From the NCBI GenBank assembly GCA_910583925.1, contig CAJTZJ010000008.1:1-64000 (forward strand): DNA of 64,000 bases, written 5' to 3'. This DNA is from an uncultured Eubacterium sp. GTDB taxonomy: Bacteria > Bacillota > Clostridia > Oscillospirales > Acutalibacteraceae. The notes under the pieces are model-generated. The model was not told the origin of the DNA. It saw only the letters and a list, made by a program, of their open reading frames with translations, and searched no databases. The position numbers and the translations under genes were made by a program. How positions within the stretch are numbered: position 1 is the first letter of the stretch; every line of letters begins with the position of its first letter. Positions 17,446 to 25,794 of this stretch are shown here, piece by piece.

Positions 17446-18153
17446 ATGAAACACGGAAAGAAATATGTAGACGGTGCTAAACTTGTAGACCGTTCAAATT
17501 TATATGATAGTGCAGAAGCTCTTGAACTTGCAATCAAAACAGCTACTGCAAAGTTTGATGAAACAATTGAAGTTCATGTTCGTTTAGGTGTAGACTCTCG
17601 TCATGCAGACCAGCAGGTTCGCGGCGCAGTTGTTCTTCCGAACGGAACAGGTAAGGATGTCAGAGTTGCAGTATTCGCAAAGGGCGATCTTGCAAAGGCT
17701 GCTGAAGAAGCAGGTGCAGATGTTGTCGGCGATGCTGATCTTGTTACAAAGATTCAGGGCGGCTGGATGGATTTTGATGTAGCTATCGCAAGCCCTGATA
17801 TGATGGGATTCGTTGGTCGTTTAGGTAAGGTTCTCGGTCCTCGCGGTCTTATGCCTTCTCCGAAAGCAGGTACGGTAACAATGGATGTTGCTAAGGCTGT
17901 AGCTGAAGCTAAGGCAGGTAAAATTGAATACCGTCTTGATAAGTCAAATATTATTCACTGCCCAATCGGTAAGGCTTCATTCGGAGCAGAAAAGCTTCTT
18001 GAAAACTTCAATGCACTTCTTGATGCTGTTATCAAGGCTAAGCCTGCAGCAGCAAAGGGTCAGTACATTAAGTCCTGTGCAGTTGCTTCAACAATGGGTC
18101 CCGGCGTTAGAATCAACCCAAGCAAGGTTGGTACAGGCGTAGAAGCTGAATAA
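17446..18153 (+). CDS. rplA: 50S ribosomal protein L1
   Basis: L1 forms the mobile L1 stalk and represses its own operon when in excess. The 235-residue protein has the normal length and the motifs VDSRHADQQVRGAVVLPNGTG, MGFVGRLGKVLGPRGLMPSP and the C-terminal KSCAVASTMGPGVRI. It is preceded by GGAGGTAATTTATT. The L1-type hairpins before rplK and rplA suggest feedback control. Confidence 0.98.
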   Translation: MKHGKKYVDGAKLVDRSNLYDSAEALELAIKTATAKFDETIEVHVRLGVDSRHADQQVRGAVVLPNGTGKDVRVAVFAKGDLAKAAEEAGADVVGDADLVTKIQGGWMDFDVAIASPDMMGFVGRLGKVLGPRGLMPSPKAGTVTMDVAKAVAEAKAGKIEYRLDKSNIIHCPIGKASFGAEKLLENFNALLDAVIKAKPAAAKGQYIKSCAVASTMGPGVRINPSKVGTGVEAE

Positions 18154-18165
18154 TTTAATTTGGTA

Positions 18166-18194
18166 TTGACAAGGTGTTCGCCTTGTGTTACAAT
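18166..18194 (+). promoter_or_regulatory. Promoter of rplJ-rplL
   Basis: A consensus TTGACA (18166-18171) and TACAAT (18189-18194) are spaced 17 bp, right after rplA. L10 and L7/L12 thus have their own strong promoter. Confidence 0.85.
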
Positions 18195-18199
18195 ACATT

Positions 18200-18344
18200 C
18201 GCTGTTCAACCAAAGACAGCAGGTACCGTTTTCGGTGTAAGTTTATCGCCTGCCGAGGAATGAGCATTTTATGATATATATTTTATGTATATATTTATTT
18301 GAAATGTTGTGCATTCCTCTTTAGGAATGCACTTTTTGTTTTTT
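18200..18344 (+). promoter_or_regulatory. Ribosomal protein L10 leader with attenuator
   Basis: The leader has the L10-binding consensus (AACCAAAGACAGCAGGTACC, then CGCCTGCCGAGGAATG). A terminator follows: GTGCATTCCT (18309-18318) pairs with AGGAATGCAC (18323-18332) before a T-tract. GAGGAATG (18255-18262) can instead pair with CATTCCTC (18312-18319), so the L10-bound fold and the terminator are mutually linked. This is direct sequence support for autogenous attenuation. Confidence 0.85.
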
Positions 18345-18408
18345 GGAAACAGCCATAAAGTCCGTTTTTGCTTTTGCTTTAACGGCAAATAATTATGGAG
18401 GTATAATA

Positions 18409-18954
18409 ATGCCAAGTACAGTAATTCTTGAAAAGAAACAGGCACAGGTTGCTGCTCTTGCTGAAAGAATTAAGGGTTCTATCGCAGGCGTTGTTGTTGA
18501 CTACAAGGGTATCAATGTAGAAGACGATACAAAGCTTCGCAGAGAGCTTCGTGAAGCAGGCGTAGAGTATACAGTTGTTAAGAATACTCTTCTTAAAAGA
18601 GCTGCCGAAGATGCAGGCCTTGAAGGTCTTGATCCTATTCTTGAAGGCACAACAGCAATCGCAACAAGCGCTGATGATTATGTAGCATCAGCTCGCATTC
18701 TTCAGAAATATGCTGACGATCATGATAACTTCAGCCTTAAATCAGGTTATCTTGATGGCGAAGTAATTGATTTAGCTAAGCTTCAGGCTCTTGCTAAGCT
18801 TCCGTCAAGAGAAGTTCTTCTTGCAACTGTTTGCAGCGTATTTAATGCACCTATCGCAGCATTCGCAAGAGGTGTTCAGGCTATCGTTGATAAGGGTGGC
18901 GTTGAAGCTTGCGAAAAGGCAGAGGCTCCAGCAGAGGAAGCAGCTGCAGAATAA
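18409..18954 (+). CDS. rplJ: 50S ribosomal protein L10
   Basis: L10 anchors L7/L12 dimers on the ribosome. The 181-residue protein starts MPSTVILEKK, continues with VVVDYKGINVEDDTKLRREL and YTVVKNTLLKRA, and ends in an Ala/Glu-rich helix for L7/L12 binding. I choose ATG 18409 (TGGAGGTATAATA ahead); an in-frame TTG at 18343 lies inside the attenuator. It is controlled by the upstream L10 leader. Confidence 0.97.
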   Translation: MPSTVILEKKQAQVAALAERIKGSIAGVVVDYKGINVEDDTKLRRELREAGVEYTVVKNTLLKRAAEDAGLEGLDPILEGTTAIATSADDYVASARILQKYADDHDNFSLKSGYLDGEVIDLAKLQALAKLPSREVLLATVCSVFNAPIAAFARGVQAIVDKGGVEACEKAEAPAEEAAAE

Positions 18955-19009
18955 GCTGAATTAATCAGCAAAACTAAATTAAAAAATTCTTTATTTGGAG
19001 GAAATAAAA

Positions 19010-19387
19010 ATGGCATCAGAGAATGTAACAAAAATTGTTGAAGAGCTTAAAACTCTTACAGTTCTTGAGCTTTCAGAGCTCGTATCAGCAGTAGAAGAAG
19101 AATTCGGCGTAAGCGCTGCAGCAGCAGTAGCAGTAGCAGCTCCGGCAGACGGCGGCGCAGCAGCTGCAGAAGAAAAGACAGAGTTTGATGTTGTTCTTAC
19201 AGATGTAGGCGCAAACAAAATCGCTGTTATCAAGGCTGTTCGTGAAGCAACAGGTCTTGGTCTTAAGGAAGCTAAGGAAATCGTTGATGGCGCACCTTCT
19301 ACAATCAAAGAAGCTATGCCAACAGCAGATGCAGAAGCTCTCAAAGAGAAGCTTGCTGAAGCTGGCGCAACTGTTGAACTTAAGTAA
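19010..19387 (+). CDS. rplL: 50S ribosomal protein L7/L12
   Basis: The 125-residue stalk protein recruits translational GTPases. It has an N-terminal dimerisation helix (KIVEELKTLTVLELSELVSA), an Ala-rich hinge (residues about 38-52) and the conserved C-terminal domain (KIAVIKAVREATGLGLKEAK). ATG 19010 follows TTGGAGGAAATAAAA. A terminator lies 20 bp after its stop codon. Confidence 0.98.
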   Translation: MASENVTKIVEELKTLTVLELSELVSAVEEEFGVSAAAAVAVAAPADGGAAAAEEKTEFDVVLTDVGANKIAVIKAVREATGLGLKEAKEIVDGAPSTIKEAMPTADAEALKEKLAEAGATVELK

Positions 19388-19408
19388 TTCAGTTCTCAAA
19401 AAAGATAA

Positions 19409-19440
19409 ATGCGATGTGATGATTCACATCGCATTTTTTG
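19409..19440 (+). terminator. Terminator after rplL
   Basis: An 11-bp stem ATGCGATGTGA / TCACATCGCAT is followed by TTTTTTG. Confidence 0.9.
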
Positions 19441-19476
19441 TGTTGTATGAAACAAAGACAACCATGGTCTTGAATT

Positions 19477-19638
19477 TTATTTGTAATCAAAAATTAAAAA
19501 AATGGCACAAACTCCAATTAAAGCGGTTTGCAAAATATTATGCCATTCCATCGCTCCGGCAATCATTGATATCCAACCGAAAAAAAGAAATACTACAATT
19601 GCAATAATTATTCTCCATTTTAATCCTATGTTTTTCAT
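19477..19638 (-). CDS. Small membrane protein A (53 residues)
   Basis: The protein begins MKNIGLKWRIIIAIVVFLF and has two hydrophobic segments (about residues 9-27 and 36-50) separated by a short polar loop; it ends in DYK. AAAGGAATAATAGAT precedes the ATG. It resembles the next gene (MKN-G, III-A, FL-FG-I shared), so the two are probably duplicates. Function unknown. Confidence 0.6.
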   Translation of the reverse strand: MKNIGLKWRIIIAIVVFLFFGWISMIAGAMEWHNILQTALIGVCAIFLIFDYK

Positions 19639-19759
19639 ATCTATTATTCCTTTCATGGCATTAATGTATAGTATATCGGTCTCTCTTCAAAATCAGATTT
19701 ATAAGATATAATAGCTCTATTCAACAATATCACAGATAGGTGCTGATTGTCAAGAAAGT

Positions 19760-19806
19760 AAAAAAATTACAGAGGTGTAGGAGTGAGGGTCCATTACCTC
19801 TGTAAT
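19760..19806 (-). terminator. Terminator after small membrane protein B
   Basis: ATTACAGAGGT and ACCTCTGTAAT form an 11-bp stem; on the minus strand T6 follows. It lies 38 bp past the stop codon of the gene at 19844. Confidence 0.7.
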
Positions 19807-19843
19807 CCCATAACAGCAAGAATGCTGCGTATAGGTTTGAGTG

Positions 19844-20002
19844 CTATTTTTGAAAAACTACGAATATAGTAATTATGCCAAGTAAACCGGCATTAACAAT
19901 TCCTAAGTAATCAAATCCATCTATTTGTATTGCTATAAACCCAAATATTAAAAATATGATTAAAGCAATAATTATTTTCATACCCGTTCCTAAGTTTTTC
20001 AT
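19844..20002 (-). CDS. Small membrane protein B (52 residues)
   Basis: The protein begins MKNLGTGMKIIIALIIFLI and has two hydrophobic stretches (about residues 8-25 and 32-50). It is similar in length, start and layout to the gene at 19477-19638. AAGGGAAAATTC precedes the ATG. It lies downstream of a secreted His/Cys protein on the same strand. A small immunity or accessory membrane peptide is possible, but the sequence does not show a function. Confidence 0.6.
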   Translation of the reverse strand: MKNLGTGMKIIIALIIFLIFGFIAIQIDGFDYLGIVNAGLLGIITIFVVFQK

Positions 20003-20161
20003 GAATTTTCCCTTAGATTTAGAATATTATATTGATGACTAATTATTGAATGAATCTAACATTATTAGGTGGTTATACCTTGTACAGTACCTTCATAAAC
20101 ATATTCTTTGGTTATAATTTGAGAGATAGTATTTCAATCTTCTGCTATATACAAACAATTA

Positions 20162-20797
20162 TCAAGCAGCCGTAGCCCCTGAAGAATCATAGACATAACC
20201 ACTGGTTGTATGCCGTGCAATTTTATTTTTAGATTTATATGGAATACTAATATCAGTAATATAAGAATCTTTGCTTTTGATACTATTAGCAAGAGTTAAG
20301 GGATCTGTACCAGATATTTTTTTAGTTGGATATGCAGTATTCCAAACAGTCTTAGCAAAATAACTACAGTTATTTGTAACTGACCACTTATCGTTATTAT
20401 TGATAACTGCATTCACTGAATCCAAGTCAGCAGATGTCAGACCTGTAGAAAGGCTGTAAGAAGTGCCTTTAATACCAACATATCCTTCAATATTATACCA
20501 AATACCTTTATGAGCACTTCTGTTTCCATATGTTCCAATGGTAACACTATCACCTACACTAACAGACATATGACCAACCTTAATTGTCGAATTGCTTACA
20601 TTTTTTACGATAATAAAAGAGTGACCACTAACCCCAGCAATACCACTTGAACCGGAAACAGGGGCTGATACCACCTTAATTGATGCTACGAAAGTGATAC
20701 GAGGCTGTATTTCGTTTGCATATGCAACGGTGCTAAACGAGAGCAAAATAATAACTGCGAGGATAAAACTTGCTATTTTTTTTAATGATTTTTTCAT
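20162..20797 (-). CDS. Secreted protein with possible His/Cys catalytic pair
   Basis: The 211-residue protein has a Sec signal peptide (Lys-rich start, hydrophobic residues 9-22, cleavage likely after AYA at 25-27). The mature part has GVSGHSFIIVKN (His59) and, 85 residues later, TNNCSYFAKTVWN (Cys144). A His-first, Cys-later order with Asn-Cys at a helix start is typical of permuted papain-like (NlpC/P60- or LRAT-like) folds. This is inference from pattern only; no family is assigned. It sits 13 bp downstream of a small membrane protein gene. Confidence 0.6.
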   Translation of the reverse strand: MKKSLKKIASFILAVIILLSFSTVAYANEIQPRITFVASIKVVSAPVSGSSGIAGVSGHSFIIVKNVSNSTIKVGHMSVSVGDSVTIGTYGNRSAHKGIWYNIEGYVGIKGTSYSLSTGLTSADLDSVNAVINNNDKWSVTNNCSYFAKTVWNTAYPTKKISGTDPLTLANSIKSKDSYITDISIPYKSKNKIARHTTSGYVYDSSGATAA

Positions 20798-20810
20798 AAC
20801 TATTTCCTTC

Positions 20811-21029
20811 TTATTTATTCAAGTGTTTTAAGATTACAATATAAATGGCTATTTCAATTAATAGTACAACGATCCATAATACCAGTTCAAAGACGACACT
20901 CATCCATAACGGAAGAGCTGTCAATATATTCGGGTAATTCTTTATCGTGTAGATAATATGGGCAATAGCAAAAATAACAGTTCCGAAAATTATAACAGGC
21001 AGAACTTTACTAAAAATGGATAATTTCAT
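20811..21029 (-). CDS. Small two-helix membrane protein
   Basis: The 72-residue protein (start MKLSIFSKVLPVIIFG) has hydrophobic segments at about residues 9-27 and 40-66. ATG 21029 follows TTGGAGATCACAATT. It is the first gene after a consensus minus-strand promoter and is followed 13 bp on by the secreted His/Cys protein, so the two are likely co-transcribed. Not recognised. Confidence 0.6.
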   Translation of the reverse strand: MKLSIFSKVLPVIIFGTVIFAIAHIIYTIKNYPNILTALPLWMSVVFELVLWIVVLLIEIAIYIVILKHLNK

Positions 21030-21134
21030 AATTGTGATCTCCAATAAAAATTGTTTTTATGAATATATTTATAGTTTTGAGACCATCGGAATCTCCTCCA
21101 AATCAAATAAATTGGGTGCATTAACCTCTATTTA

Positions 21135-21163
21135 ACAATAACACATCAATATTAATTTGTCAA
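21135..21163 (-). promoter_or_regulatory. Promoter of the small membrane/secreted protein cluster
   Basis: On the minus strand TTGACA and TATTGT are spaced 17 bp. It is divergent from the PadR gene at 21245, whose product could bind this gap. Confidence 0.7.
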
Positions 21164-21244
21164 TAATATATTTGCAGAAAAAGTATTTACACAAAATACA
21201 TTGAGTGCTAAAATATAATTAAAGAATAAAAATGGATAGGAATT

Positions 21245-21586
21245 ATGGGACAGAATCAGGATAATTTTAAAAGAGGAACAGCGGAGTTGCTGGTGCTGCA
21301 TCTGCTGCAAAAAGAAGATTTATATGGCTATCAGATTACGCATGCGTTTGAAGAAAAAAGCATGGGTGTTTATACCATGCTTGAAGGTTCGCTGTATCCT
21401 ATTTTATATCGCTTAACCGAAGCGGGCTATATCAGCGATTATGAAAAGCTGGTTGGCAAGCGCAGAACAAGGCGCTATTATCATATAGAGCCTAAGGGTA
21501 AGGAATATTATAAAGAAATTCTTGCTGATTATGATGCAGTTGCAACAAGCATCAGCAGAATTCTTGACAGAGAAGCAGGGGTATAA
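21245..21586 (+). CDS. PadR-family transcriptional regulator
   Basis: The 113-residue protein is a PadR winged-helix regulator: GTAELLVLHLLQKEDLYGYQ, the wing LEGSLYPILYRLTEAGYI and the C-terminal YYHIEPKGKEYY are diagnostic. Such short PadR proteins usually repress their own operon and often a neighbouring membrane or secreted protein gene in response to small molecules or stress. It leads a three-gene unit (4-bp gap, then an ATGA overlap). Confidence 0.93.
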   Translation: MGQNQDNFKRGTAELLVLHLLQKEDLYGYQITHAFEEKSMGVYTMLEGSLYPILYRLTEAGYISDYEKLVGKRRTRRYYHIEPKGKEYYKEILADYDAVATSISRILDREAGV

Positions 21587-21590
21587 TTGA

Positions 21591-22001
21591 ATGGATAAGC
21601 AGTTGAAAAGAGATATAAAAAGGTATATTAAAGAAATTAAGCAGAATATAATCTGCGATTTCAGAACAAGAAAAAAATTTATATCTGATATAAAAAATTC
21701 TGTTTATGATTTTGCTGAAAGTGAAAATGCAGTTACGATGGATGATATTTGTAAGCATTTCGGAACACCACAGCAAATTGCAAAGGAATTCTTATTGAAT
21801 GCCGATGTCAAGCAAATCAAAAGAAGAATGAATGTTACAAAGATTGTTTTAATCGGTATAATTACTGCGCTTGTTATGTGGGCTGCCGGATTGGTATATG
21901 CGATAATAGATGCTAATTATATTAGTGATGGATATGGTGTTGAAACCATACACGATTTAGATGATAATTCGATTTTAAAAGCAGTGGAGGAAAATATATG
22001 A
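21591..22001 (+). CDS. PadR-linked membrane protein with HAAS-like helical domain
   Basis: The 136-residue protein has an N-terminal helical domain (about residues 1-75) including EISKHFGTP-like sequence DICKHFGTPQQIAKEFL, as in the HAAS/DUF1700 and DUF6120 proteins that sit behind padR genes. A transmembrane helix follows (about residues 84-106). Family naming is from memory. It is thought to couple membrane state to the regulator; the mechanism is not visible here. Confidence 0.65.
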   Translation: MDKQLKRDIKRYIKEIKQNIICDFRTRKKFISDIKNSVYDFAESENAVTMDDICKHFGTPQQIAKEFLLNADVKQIKRRMNVTKIVLIGIITALVMWAAGLVYAIIDANYISDGYGVETIHDLDDNSILKAVEENI

Positions 22002-22456
22002 AAAAAATAATTTCAGCTTTCTTATTATGTGTAATGTTACTTGTTCCGTTTAATGTGTTTGCAAGTGAAAGCAACAGTGATGCTCAATATATTGAATACT
22101 ATGAAGATGGCAGCTATGCGATTATAGAAATCGTAGACAGTGGAATTGTTGCAAGAGCAACAGGAGTTACAAAAAGTAAAACATATACATACTATAATTC
22201 AGATAATGAGCGTGATTGGACAGTTACAGTAACCGGTACTTTTAATTATGACGGCAAAACGGCAACCTGTACAAAGTCTGTTACCTCATCTGAAATTTAT
22301 AATAACAGCTGGAAGGTAACCGCATCTAATGCTTCAAAAAGCGGAGCAAAGGCAACAGGAACTTTTACAGTTAAAAAGTATTGGCTTGGTATACCGACAA
22401 AAACAGAAAACAGAACGGTTACCCTTACCTGCAGCAAGGACGGAAAATTTTCATAA
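21998..22456 (+). CDS. Secreted beta-rich protein
   Basis: The 152-residue protein has a signal peptide (MKKIISAFLLCVMLLVPF, cleavage near FAS at about 22-24). The mature part has YYEDGSYAIIEIVDS and a Thr/Lys-rich beta domain ending in VTLTCSKDGKFS. Its ATG overlaps the previous stop codon (ATGA). It is likely the effector or target of the PadR module. I do not recognise the family with certainty. Confidence 0.6.
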   Translation: MKKIISAFLLCVMLLVPFNVFASESNSDAQYIEYYEDGSYAIIEIVDSGIVARATGVTKSKTYTYYNSDNERDWTVTVTGTFNYDGKTATCTKSVTSSEIYNNSWKVTASNASKSGAKATGTFTVKKYWLGIPTKTENRTVTLTCSKDGKFS

Positions 22457-22462
22457 AAGAAG

Positions 22463-22491
22463 CGGCAATGTGAATGAAACTCACATTGCCG
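22463..22491. terminator. Hairpin between convergent genes
   Basis: CGGCAATGTGA / TCACATTGCCG forms an 11-bp perfect stem between genes ending at 22456 and 22511. T-runs are poor on both sides, so termination strength is uncertain. Confidence 0.5.
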
Positions 22492-22510
22492 TTAATGCTT
22501 ATATAGGGGG

Positions 22511-23113
22511 TTATTCGATTTTTTCGCCGTCCTGAAGAAACGCATAGCGAACCTTCATAACATCGGTATCAACGCCCTCATAGCTTTCTATATAATCAAG
22601 CATTGGTTCTATTTTATCAAAAACGGCAATCAGCTCCAATGAATCCTCTTTTAAAAAGTTTTCTTTAACGGAATGATTCAGCATATCAATCAGCTTATCG
22701 TAATAGCCGTATGCGTTATAAATAACGATTGCCTTATTGTGCCTGCCAAGCTGCTTTAAGGTGTAAACCTCAAAGAATTCCTCAAAGGTTCCTATGCCTC
22801 CGGGGGCAATTATGAATGCATCAGCATGATCCTCCATAAAGGTTTTTCTTTCTGCCATTGTTTCTGTATGCTTAAATTCAGTGCAGTTATCAAAAAGCAG
22901 ATTGTGTATCTTCATAAAGTGGGGAGCAACGCCCAGAATATAACCGCCGTTATCATATACACCTCTTGCAGAAGCGCCCATAACTCCGCAGTTTCCGCCG
23001 CCGAAAACAAGCCCTATATTTCTTTTTGCCATTTCGCTTCCAAGCTTATAAGAAGCATCTATATATTTATCTTCAATGATATCGCTTGAAGCTCCGAAAA
23101 CACAAATATTCAA
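22511..23113 (-). CDS. LOG-family protein (TIGR00730 Rossmann fold)
   Basis: The 200-residue protein has GASS near its start, GLVFGGGNCGVMGA and APGGIGTFEEFFE, the PGGxGT-xxE signature of the LOG family (nucleoside 5'-monophosphate phosphoribohydrolases, including cytokinin-activating enzymes). I prefer the TTG start at 23113, because GAGGTG lies 6 bp before it; the in-frame GTG at 23122 is part of that ribosome binding site. Stands alone; substrate unknown. Confidence 0.85.
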   Translation of the reverse strand: MNICVFGASSDIIEDKYIDASYKLGSEMAKRNIGLVFGGGNCGVMGASARGVYDNGGYILGVAPHFMKIHNLLFDNCTEFKHTETMAERKTFMEDHADAFIIAPGGIGTFEEFFEVYTLKQLGRHNKAIVIYNAYGYYDKLIDMLNHSVKENFLKEDSLELIAVFDKIEPMLDYIESYEGVDTDVMKVRYAFLQDGEKIE

Positions 23114-23207
23114 ATTAATCACCTCATAGTATTATTTGTTTACACTTCGATTATATCAGTAAAAATATTAATAATCAATAAAATTTAATTTTATTATGTA
23201 CAGTCGC

Positions 23208-23236
23208 TTGAATTTGACAAATGGTAAGTATATAAT
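23208..23236 (+). promoter_or_regulatory. Promoter of the hexuronate cluster
   Basis: TTGAAT (23208-23213) and TATAAT (23231-23236) are 17 bp apart, 30 bp before uxaC. A TTGACA lies inside the spacer but is only 11 bp from the -10. Confidence 0.65.
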
Positions 23237-23266
23237 ATATCTGTAGAAATTTAAGGAGTTTTCAAA

Positions 23267-24667
23267 ATGAATAATTTTATGGACAAGGATTTTTTGCTTG
23301 ATACCGAAACGGCAAAAAGGCTTTTTCACGATTATTGTGAAAATTTACCTATATGTGATTATCACTGTCATTTAAGTCCAAAGGAAATTTATGAAAACAA
23401 ATATCCAAAGGATATTTCTGAATTATGGCTTAAGGGTGATCATTATAAATGGAGAGCAATGCGTTCCTGCGGTATAAGTGAAGATTACTGTACAGGCGGA
23501 ATAACAGGCAAAGAGCAGTTTGAAAAATTTGCTTATACGCTTCAGTATGCAATCGGAAATCCTTTATATCATTGGGCACATATTGAGCTTCAGAAATATT
23601 TTGGAATAAATACGCCTCTTTCTGCAAAAACAGCGGATGAGATATATGAGCGTGCAAATAAAGCAATTACAGACGGAGATTTTCGTCCGCAGAGCCTTAT
23701 TATGAAGTCAAATGTTAAGGTTGTATGCACAACGGATGATCCTGCCGATGATTTAAAATATCATAAGCTTTTAAAGGAAGCGGATGATTTTGACTGCATG
23801 GTGCTTCCGACATTCCGTCCTGAAAAAGCACTTAATATAAACTTAAACGGATTTGCAGATTATATAGCAGAGCTTGAAAAGGCTTCGGATATAAGCATCA
23901 ATTCGGTTGATGATGTGATTGCTGCGCTTGAGAAAAGAGCAGATTATTTTGATGAAATCGGCTGCCGAGTATCGGATCATTCCTTTGATTATGTTCCGTT
24001 CTCATCAGCTTCTGATGATGCAGTGGAAGCTGCGTTTCAAAAGGCAATGAACGGGCAGCGTGTTTCAAGAGAAGAAACGGATGCTTATAAAACAAAGGTA
24101 CTTCTTGCACTGGGCGAAAAATATTATAATCTTGGCTGGGCTATGGAAATACATATCGGCGCAATGAGAAATAATAATACTGCCATGTTCAATAAAAAGG
24201 GTGCTGATATAGGCTTTGATTCCGTTGGCGATGATTGTATTGCGTATCCTTTAAGTCGTTTTCTTGATGCACTTAATGTTAAGGGTAAGCTTCCTAAAAC
24301 AATTTTATTCAATTTGAATAATAAGGACAATATTGTTCTTGCAACAATGCTTGGGAATTTTCAGGGAACGGAGGCGGAATCTAAGATTCAATACGGTCCT
24401 GCATGGTGGTTCCTTGATACGATGGATGGTATGAATGAGCAGATGAAGGCGTTGGGAAATCTTGGAATTCTGGGCAAGTTTATCGGAATGGAAACGGATT
24501 CACGCTCATTTACCTCTTATGGAAGGCATGATTATTTCCGCCGCATTATGTGCCGTCTTATAGGAAGATGGGTTGAGGATGGCTGGTATGCCGATGATGA
24601 AGAAATTTTAAAGGAAATTGTTTGCGGCATATCCTATAATAACGCAATGAAATATTTTAATTTTTAG
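23267..24667 (+). CDS. uxaC: Glucuronate isomerase
   Basis: UxaC isomerises glucuronate to fructuronate and galacturonate to tagaturonate. The 466-residue protein has PICDYHCHLSPKEI near residue 29 (metal-binding His-x-His), LWLKGDHYKWRAMR, CTTDDPADDL and LGILGKFIGMETDSRSF, all family blocks. Length is standard. AAGGAG precedes the ATG. It is followed by kdgK and kdgA; the intermediate oxidoreductase and dehydratase steps are not encoded in this window. Confidence 0.96.
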   Translation: MNNFMDKDFLLDTETAKRLFHDYCENLPICDYHCHLSPKEIYENKYPKDISELWLKGDHYKWRAMRSCGISEDYCTGGITGKEQFEKFAYTLQYAIGNPLYHWAHIELQKYFGINTPLSAKTADEIYERANKAITDGDFRPQSLIMKSNVKVVCTTDDPADDLKYHKLLKEADDFDCMVLPTFRPEKALNINLNGFADYIAELEKASDISINSVDDVIAALEKRADYFDEIGCRVSDHSFDYVPFSSASDDAVEAAFQKAMNGQRVSREETDAYKTKVLLALGEKYYNLGWAMEIHIGAMRNNNTAMFNKKGADIGFDSVGDDCIAYPLSRFLDALNVKGKLPKTILFNLNNKDNIVLATMLGNFQGTEAESKIQYGPAWWFLDTMDGMNEQMKALGNLGILGKFIGMETDSRSFTSYGRHDYFRRIMCRLIGRWVEDGWYADDEEILKEIVCGISYNNAMKYFNF

Positions 24668-24685
24668 TATTCGGAGGATAAAGAA

Positions 24686-25783
24686 ATGAATTTGAAATTA
24701 AGACCTAAAGAGGAATGTACATTTGATGAAATATCACTTGGCGAAATTATGCTTCGCCTGGATCCGGGCGAGGGAAGAATTAAAACCTCGCGCACTTTTA
24801 AATCATGGGAAGGCGGCGGAGAATACAATGTTGCCCGTGGACTTCGCCGTTGCTTCGGCATGAAAACAGCCGTTGTTACTGCCTTTGCAGAAAATGAAAT
24901 CGGCTATTTGCTTGAGGATTTGATTCTCCAGGGTGGTGTTGATACATCCCTTATTAAATGGGTTAAGTATGACGGAATAGGCAGAACAACCAGAAACGGA
25001 CTTAATTTTGTTGAGCGAGGCTTTGGTATCAGAGGCGCAGTAAGTACATCCGACAGAGGAAATACAGCTATAAGCCAGATTAAGCCCGGCGATATAGACT
25101 GGGATTATATTTTCGGAACGCTTGGTGTGCGTTGGCTGCATACAGGCGGCATATTTGCTGCTCTTTCAGAAAGCTCTGCCGAGGTTGCCATTGAGGCAGT
25201 GAAGGCTGCAAAAAAATATGGCACAATTGTATCATATGATTTAAATTACAGACCGTCACTCTGGAATGATATCGGCGGACAGGCAAAGGCTCAGGCTGTT
25301 AATAAGGAGCTTGCAAAATATATTGATGTTATGATAGGCAATGAAGAGGATTTTACAGCATGCCTTGGCTTTGAAATTGAGGGCAATGATGCAGAGCTTA
25401 AAGAACTTAATATGGATGGCTATGTTAAGATGCTTGGCGAGGTTTGCAAGGCATATCCTAATTTCAAGGTTATTGCTACTACACTTCGAACTGTTAAAAC
25501 AGCAACAGTAAATGATTGGAAAGCTATCTGTTATGCTGATGGAAAGGTTTATAATTCTATTGAATTTCCCGGTCTGGAAATTCTTGACAGAGTCGGTGGA
25601 GGGGACAGCTTTGCATCAGGTCTTATTTATGGTCTTATGAAATACGAAGATGCACAGAAGGCTGTTAATTATGGTGTTGTTCATGGTGCGCTTGCTATGA
25701 CAACTCCCGGTGATACCTCAATGGCATCACTCAAAGAGGTAGAGGCAAAGGTTAATGGTGCGTCTGCTAGAGTACAGCGATAA
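24686..25783 (+). CDS. kdgK: 2-dehydro-3-deoxygluconokinase (PfkB family)
   Basis: KdgK phosphorylates KDG to KDPG. The 365-residue ribokinase-fold enzyme has LGEIMLRLDPGEGRI at the start, GGGEYNVARGL, SYDLNYRPSLW and the C-terminal anion-hole signature VGGGDSFASGLIYGL with the catalytic Asp. It lies 18 bp after uxaC. Its neighbours make the KDG-kinase role much more likely than another sugar kinase. Confidence 0.92.
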   Translation: MNLKLRPKEECTFDEISLGEIMLRLDPGEGRIKTSRTFKSWEGGGEYNVARGLRRCFGMKTAVVTAFAENEIGYLLEDLILQGGVDTSLIKWVKYDGIGRTTRNGLNFVERGFGIRGAVSTSDRGNTAISQIKPGDIDWDYIFGTLGVRWLHTGGIFAALSESSAEVAIEAVKAAKKYGTIVSYDLNYRPSLWNDIGGQAKAQAVNKELAKYIDVMIGNEEDFTACLGFEIEGNDAELKELNMDGYVKMLGEVCKAYPNFKVIATTLRTVKTATVNDWKAICYADGKVYNSIEFPGLEILDRVGGGDSFASGLIYGLMKYEDAQKAVNYGVVHGALAMTTPGDTSMASLKEVEAKVNGASARVQR

Positions 25784-25794
25784 AAATCAGATTC

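Noticed and set aside
18343..18408. Upstream TTG start extending rplJ by 22 codons
   Set aside because: It begins inside the attenuator T-tract and lacks a ribosome binding site; ATG 18409 has TGGAGG.
23214..23236. TTGACA as the -35 of uxaC
   Set aside because: It is only 11 bp from TATAAT. TTGAAT at 23208 gives the correct 17-bp spacing.
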